Shown here in pieces: positions 62,841 through 64,000 of a DNA stretch of 64,000 bases (positions within the stretch are counted from its first letter, which is position 1; the number at the start of each line of letters is the position of its first letter). A program made the translations under genes and the position numbers. The notes below the pieces were generated by a model. The model saw only the letters and a program-made list of their open reading frames with translations, did not search any database and was not told the origin of the DNA. Origin of the DNA: Sphingobacteriales bacterium (GTDB lineage Bacteria; Bacteroidota; Bacteroidia; Chitinophagales; Chitinophagaceae); assembly GCA_027484425.1 (NCBI GenBank), contig JAIXSZ010000068.1:1-64000 (forward strand), given 5' to 3'.

Positions 62841-63971
62841 TTATAAATTTCCTCGTTTGGCTTGTTCTCTTTCCAACGATTCGAAAAGAGCTTTAAAGTT
62901 ACCTGCTCCGAAACTTTGTGCTCCTTTGCGCTGAATGATTTCGAAGAATAAGGTCGGGCGGTCTTCTACGGGCTTAGTGAAAAGTTGTAGAAGGTATCCT
63001 TCTTCGTCGCAGTCTACTAGTATGCCTAGTTCTTGCAGTGGAGCAATATCTTCATCTATTTTGCCTACTCTGTTAGGTAGGTCTTCGTAATAGGCATTAG
63101 GTGGTGCGTCGAGGAACTCTACGCCACGGGCTTTGAGTTCGCGAACTGTTTTTACGATATCGGCTGTTGCAATGGCTACGTGTTGCACGCCTTCGCCTTC
63201 GTAGTAGTCGAGATATTCTTCTATTTGTGATTTTTTCTTTCCTTCGGCTGGTTCGTTGATAGGGAATTTTACATATCCGTTTCCGTTACTCATTACCTTG
63301 CTCATCAGGGCAGAGTATTCGGTATTGATTTGTTTGTCATCGAAGGAGAGGATATTGACGAAGCCCATCACTTTTTCGTACCACTCTATGGTAGGGTTCA
63401 TGCGGTTCCAGCCCACATTGCCTACACAATGGTCTACGTATAGCAGGCCGGTTTCGGTGGGGTTGTAGTTGCTTTTCCACTCTTTATAGCCCGGCATAAA
63501 TATACCAGAGTAGTTTTTGCGCTCTACAAAAAGGTGCACCGTTTCGCCATAGGTATAAATGCCGCTCATACGCACCTCTCCATTATCATCAGATAATGTT
63601 TGAGGCTCCATGTATGATTTTCCGCCACGACTTATTGTTTCTTCATAGGCTTTGTAGGCATCATCAACCCAGAGGGCTAGGATTTTAACACCATCACCGT
63701 GTTTTTTTACGTGTTCTGCTATAGGGTGATCTGAATTAAGTGCAGTGGTGAGTACTAATCTTATTTTACCTTGTTTTAGGACATAAGAAGCACGGTCTCT
63801 AACACCAGTTTCGGGGCCAGCATAAGCCAAAGATTGAAATCCAAACGCTGTTTTGTAGAAGTGTGCAGCTTGCTTAGCATTACCTACATAAAACTCTACG
63901 TGGTCTGTACCGTTGATAGGCAAAAAATCTTGTGCCTGTTGCATTTTCTGGCTTACTGTAAGTGTATCCAT
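62841..63971 (-). CDS. hppD: 4-hydroxyphenylpyruvate dioxygenase
   Basis: This encodes 376 residues. It converts 4-hydroxyphenylpyruvate to homogentisate in tyrosine breakdown. Two VOC-type halves are present. Iron ligands are His in YVDHCVGNV, His in GVQHVAIAT and Glu in LFFEIIQRKG, all present. The C-terminal GAGNFKALFESLEREQAKRG is family-typical. It is monocistronic here, with the terminator just past its stop; no other tyrosine-pathway gene is adjacent. Confidence 0.95.
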   Translation of the reverse strand: MDTLTVSQKMQQAQDFLPINGTDHVEFYVGNAKQAAHFYKTAFGFQSLAYAGPETGVRDRASYVLKQGKIRLVLTTALNSDHPIAEHVKKHGDGVKILALWVDDAYKAYEETISRGGKSYMEPQTLSDDNGEVRMSGIYTYGETVHLFVERKNYSGIFMPGYKEWKSNYNPTETGLLYVDHCVGNVGWNRMNPTIEWYEKVMGFVNILSFDDKQINTEYSALMSKVMSNGNGYVKFPINEPAEGKKKSQIEEYLDYYEGEGVQHVAIATADIVKTVRELKARGVEFLDAPPNAYYEDLPNRVGKIDEDIAPLQELGILVDCDEEGYLLQLFTKPVEDRPTLFFEIIQRKGAQSFGAGNFKALFESLEREQAKRGNL

Positions 63972-64000
63972 TGTATCGTTGTTGTATGATGGTTGTGATT

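Overview
The window looks like chromosomal DNA of a Bacteroidota bacterium, probably of the Chitinophagales/Chitinophagaceae type. The evidence is two proteins with type IX secretion (T9SS) C-terminal sorting domains, the bacteroidete -7 promoter box TAnnTTTG in front of many genes, S-C lipoboxes, an LPS-type outer membrane gene set (hldD, kdsB, a kdsC-like gene, lptB, mlaEFD), a MutS2-like protein, a GH3-family protein and the DUF5117/DUF4953-type metalloprotease. The genus assignment is inference.

Layout. 1-4.8 kb: end of a T9SS-exported protein, anmK (cell-wall recycling), a small lipoprotein and a large GT-C/TPR membrane protein. 4.8-11.6 kb: an accessory zone of small poorly recognised genes (one Imm33-like), an M50-like/TPR membrane protein, a YoeB-type toxin-antitoxin pair and five copies of a hairpin-rich interspersed repeat, one of which abuts the remnant of a duplicated gene. 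11.8-13.0 kb: a non-coding array of a 225-bp tandem repeat (about 5.3 units). 13.0-17.2 kb: a CoA-transferase/hydrolase, then mlaE-mlaF-mlaD. 17.2-31.2 kb: mainly housekeeping genes (usp, pgk, gap, rimO, der, recR, dapF, folK, mtgA, hldD) with well-formed terminators and promoters. 31.2-36.8 kb: a giant subtilisin-like T9SS protease. 37.0-43.0 kb: a K+/H+ antiporter, a lipoprotein and a three-gene Kdo-type cluster whose first gene is a transaldolase-CBS fusion. 43.0-64 kb: Ldh-family dehydrogenase, GH3, lptB, ChaN-like, cutC, uvrC, a zinc metalloprotease, an orphan NuoE/NuoF fusion, an ABC-F ATPase, a TPR histidine kinase, a methyltransferase, mutS2 and hppD.

The most unusual item is the gene at 40019-41032. 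It is an FSA/transaldolase-fold enzyme with an intact Schiff-base lysine but altered neighbouring active-site residues, fused to a CBS pair resembling that of arabinose-5-phosphate isomerase (KdsD). It sits directly upstream of a kdsC-like phosphatase and kdsB. This suggests either an alternative or regulated entry into Kdo (or related ulosonic acid) synthesis, or a sensor made from a retired aldolase. The second is the 225-bp tandem array, which lies close to where the + strand appears to change from C-rich to G-rich. That would fit a replication-related or other structural locus, but the skew was judged only from hand-sampled lines.

No tRNA, rRNA, CRISPR array, insertion sequence or prophage was recognised. 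Start codons were moved inward from the longest open frame where a signal peptide, a conserved N-terminus or a promoter box argued for it.
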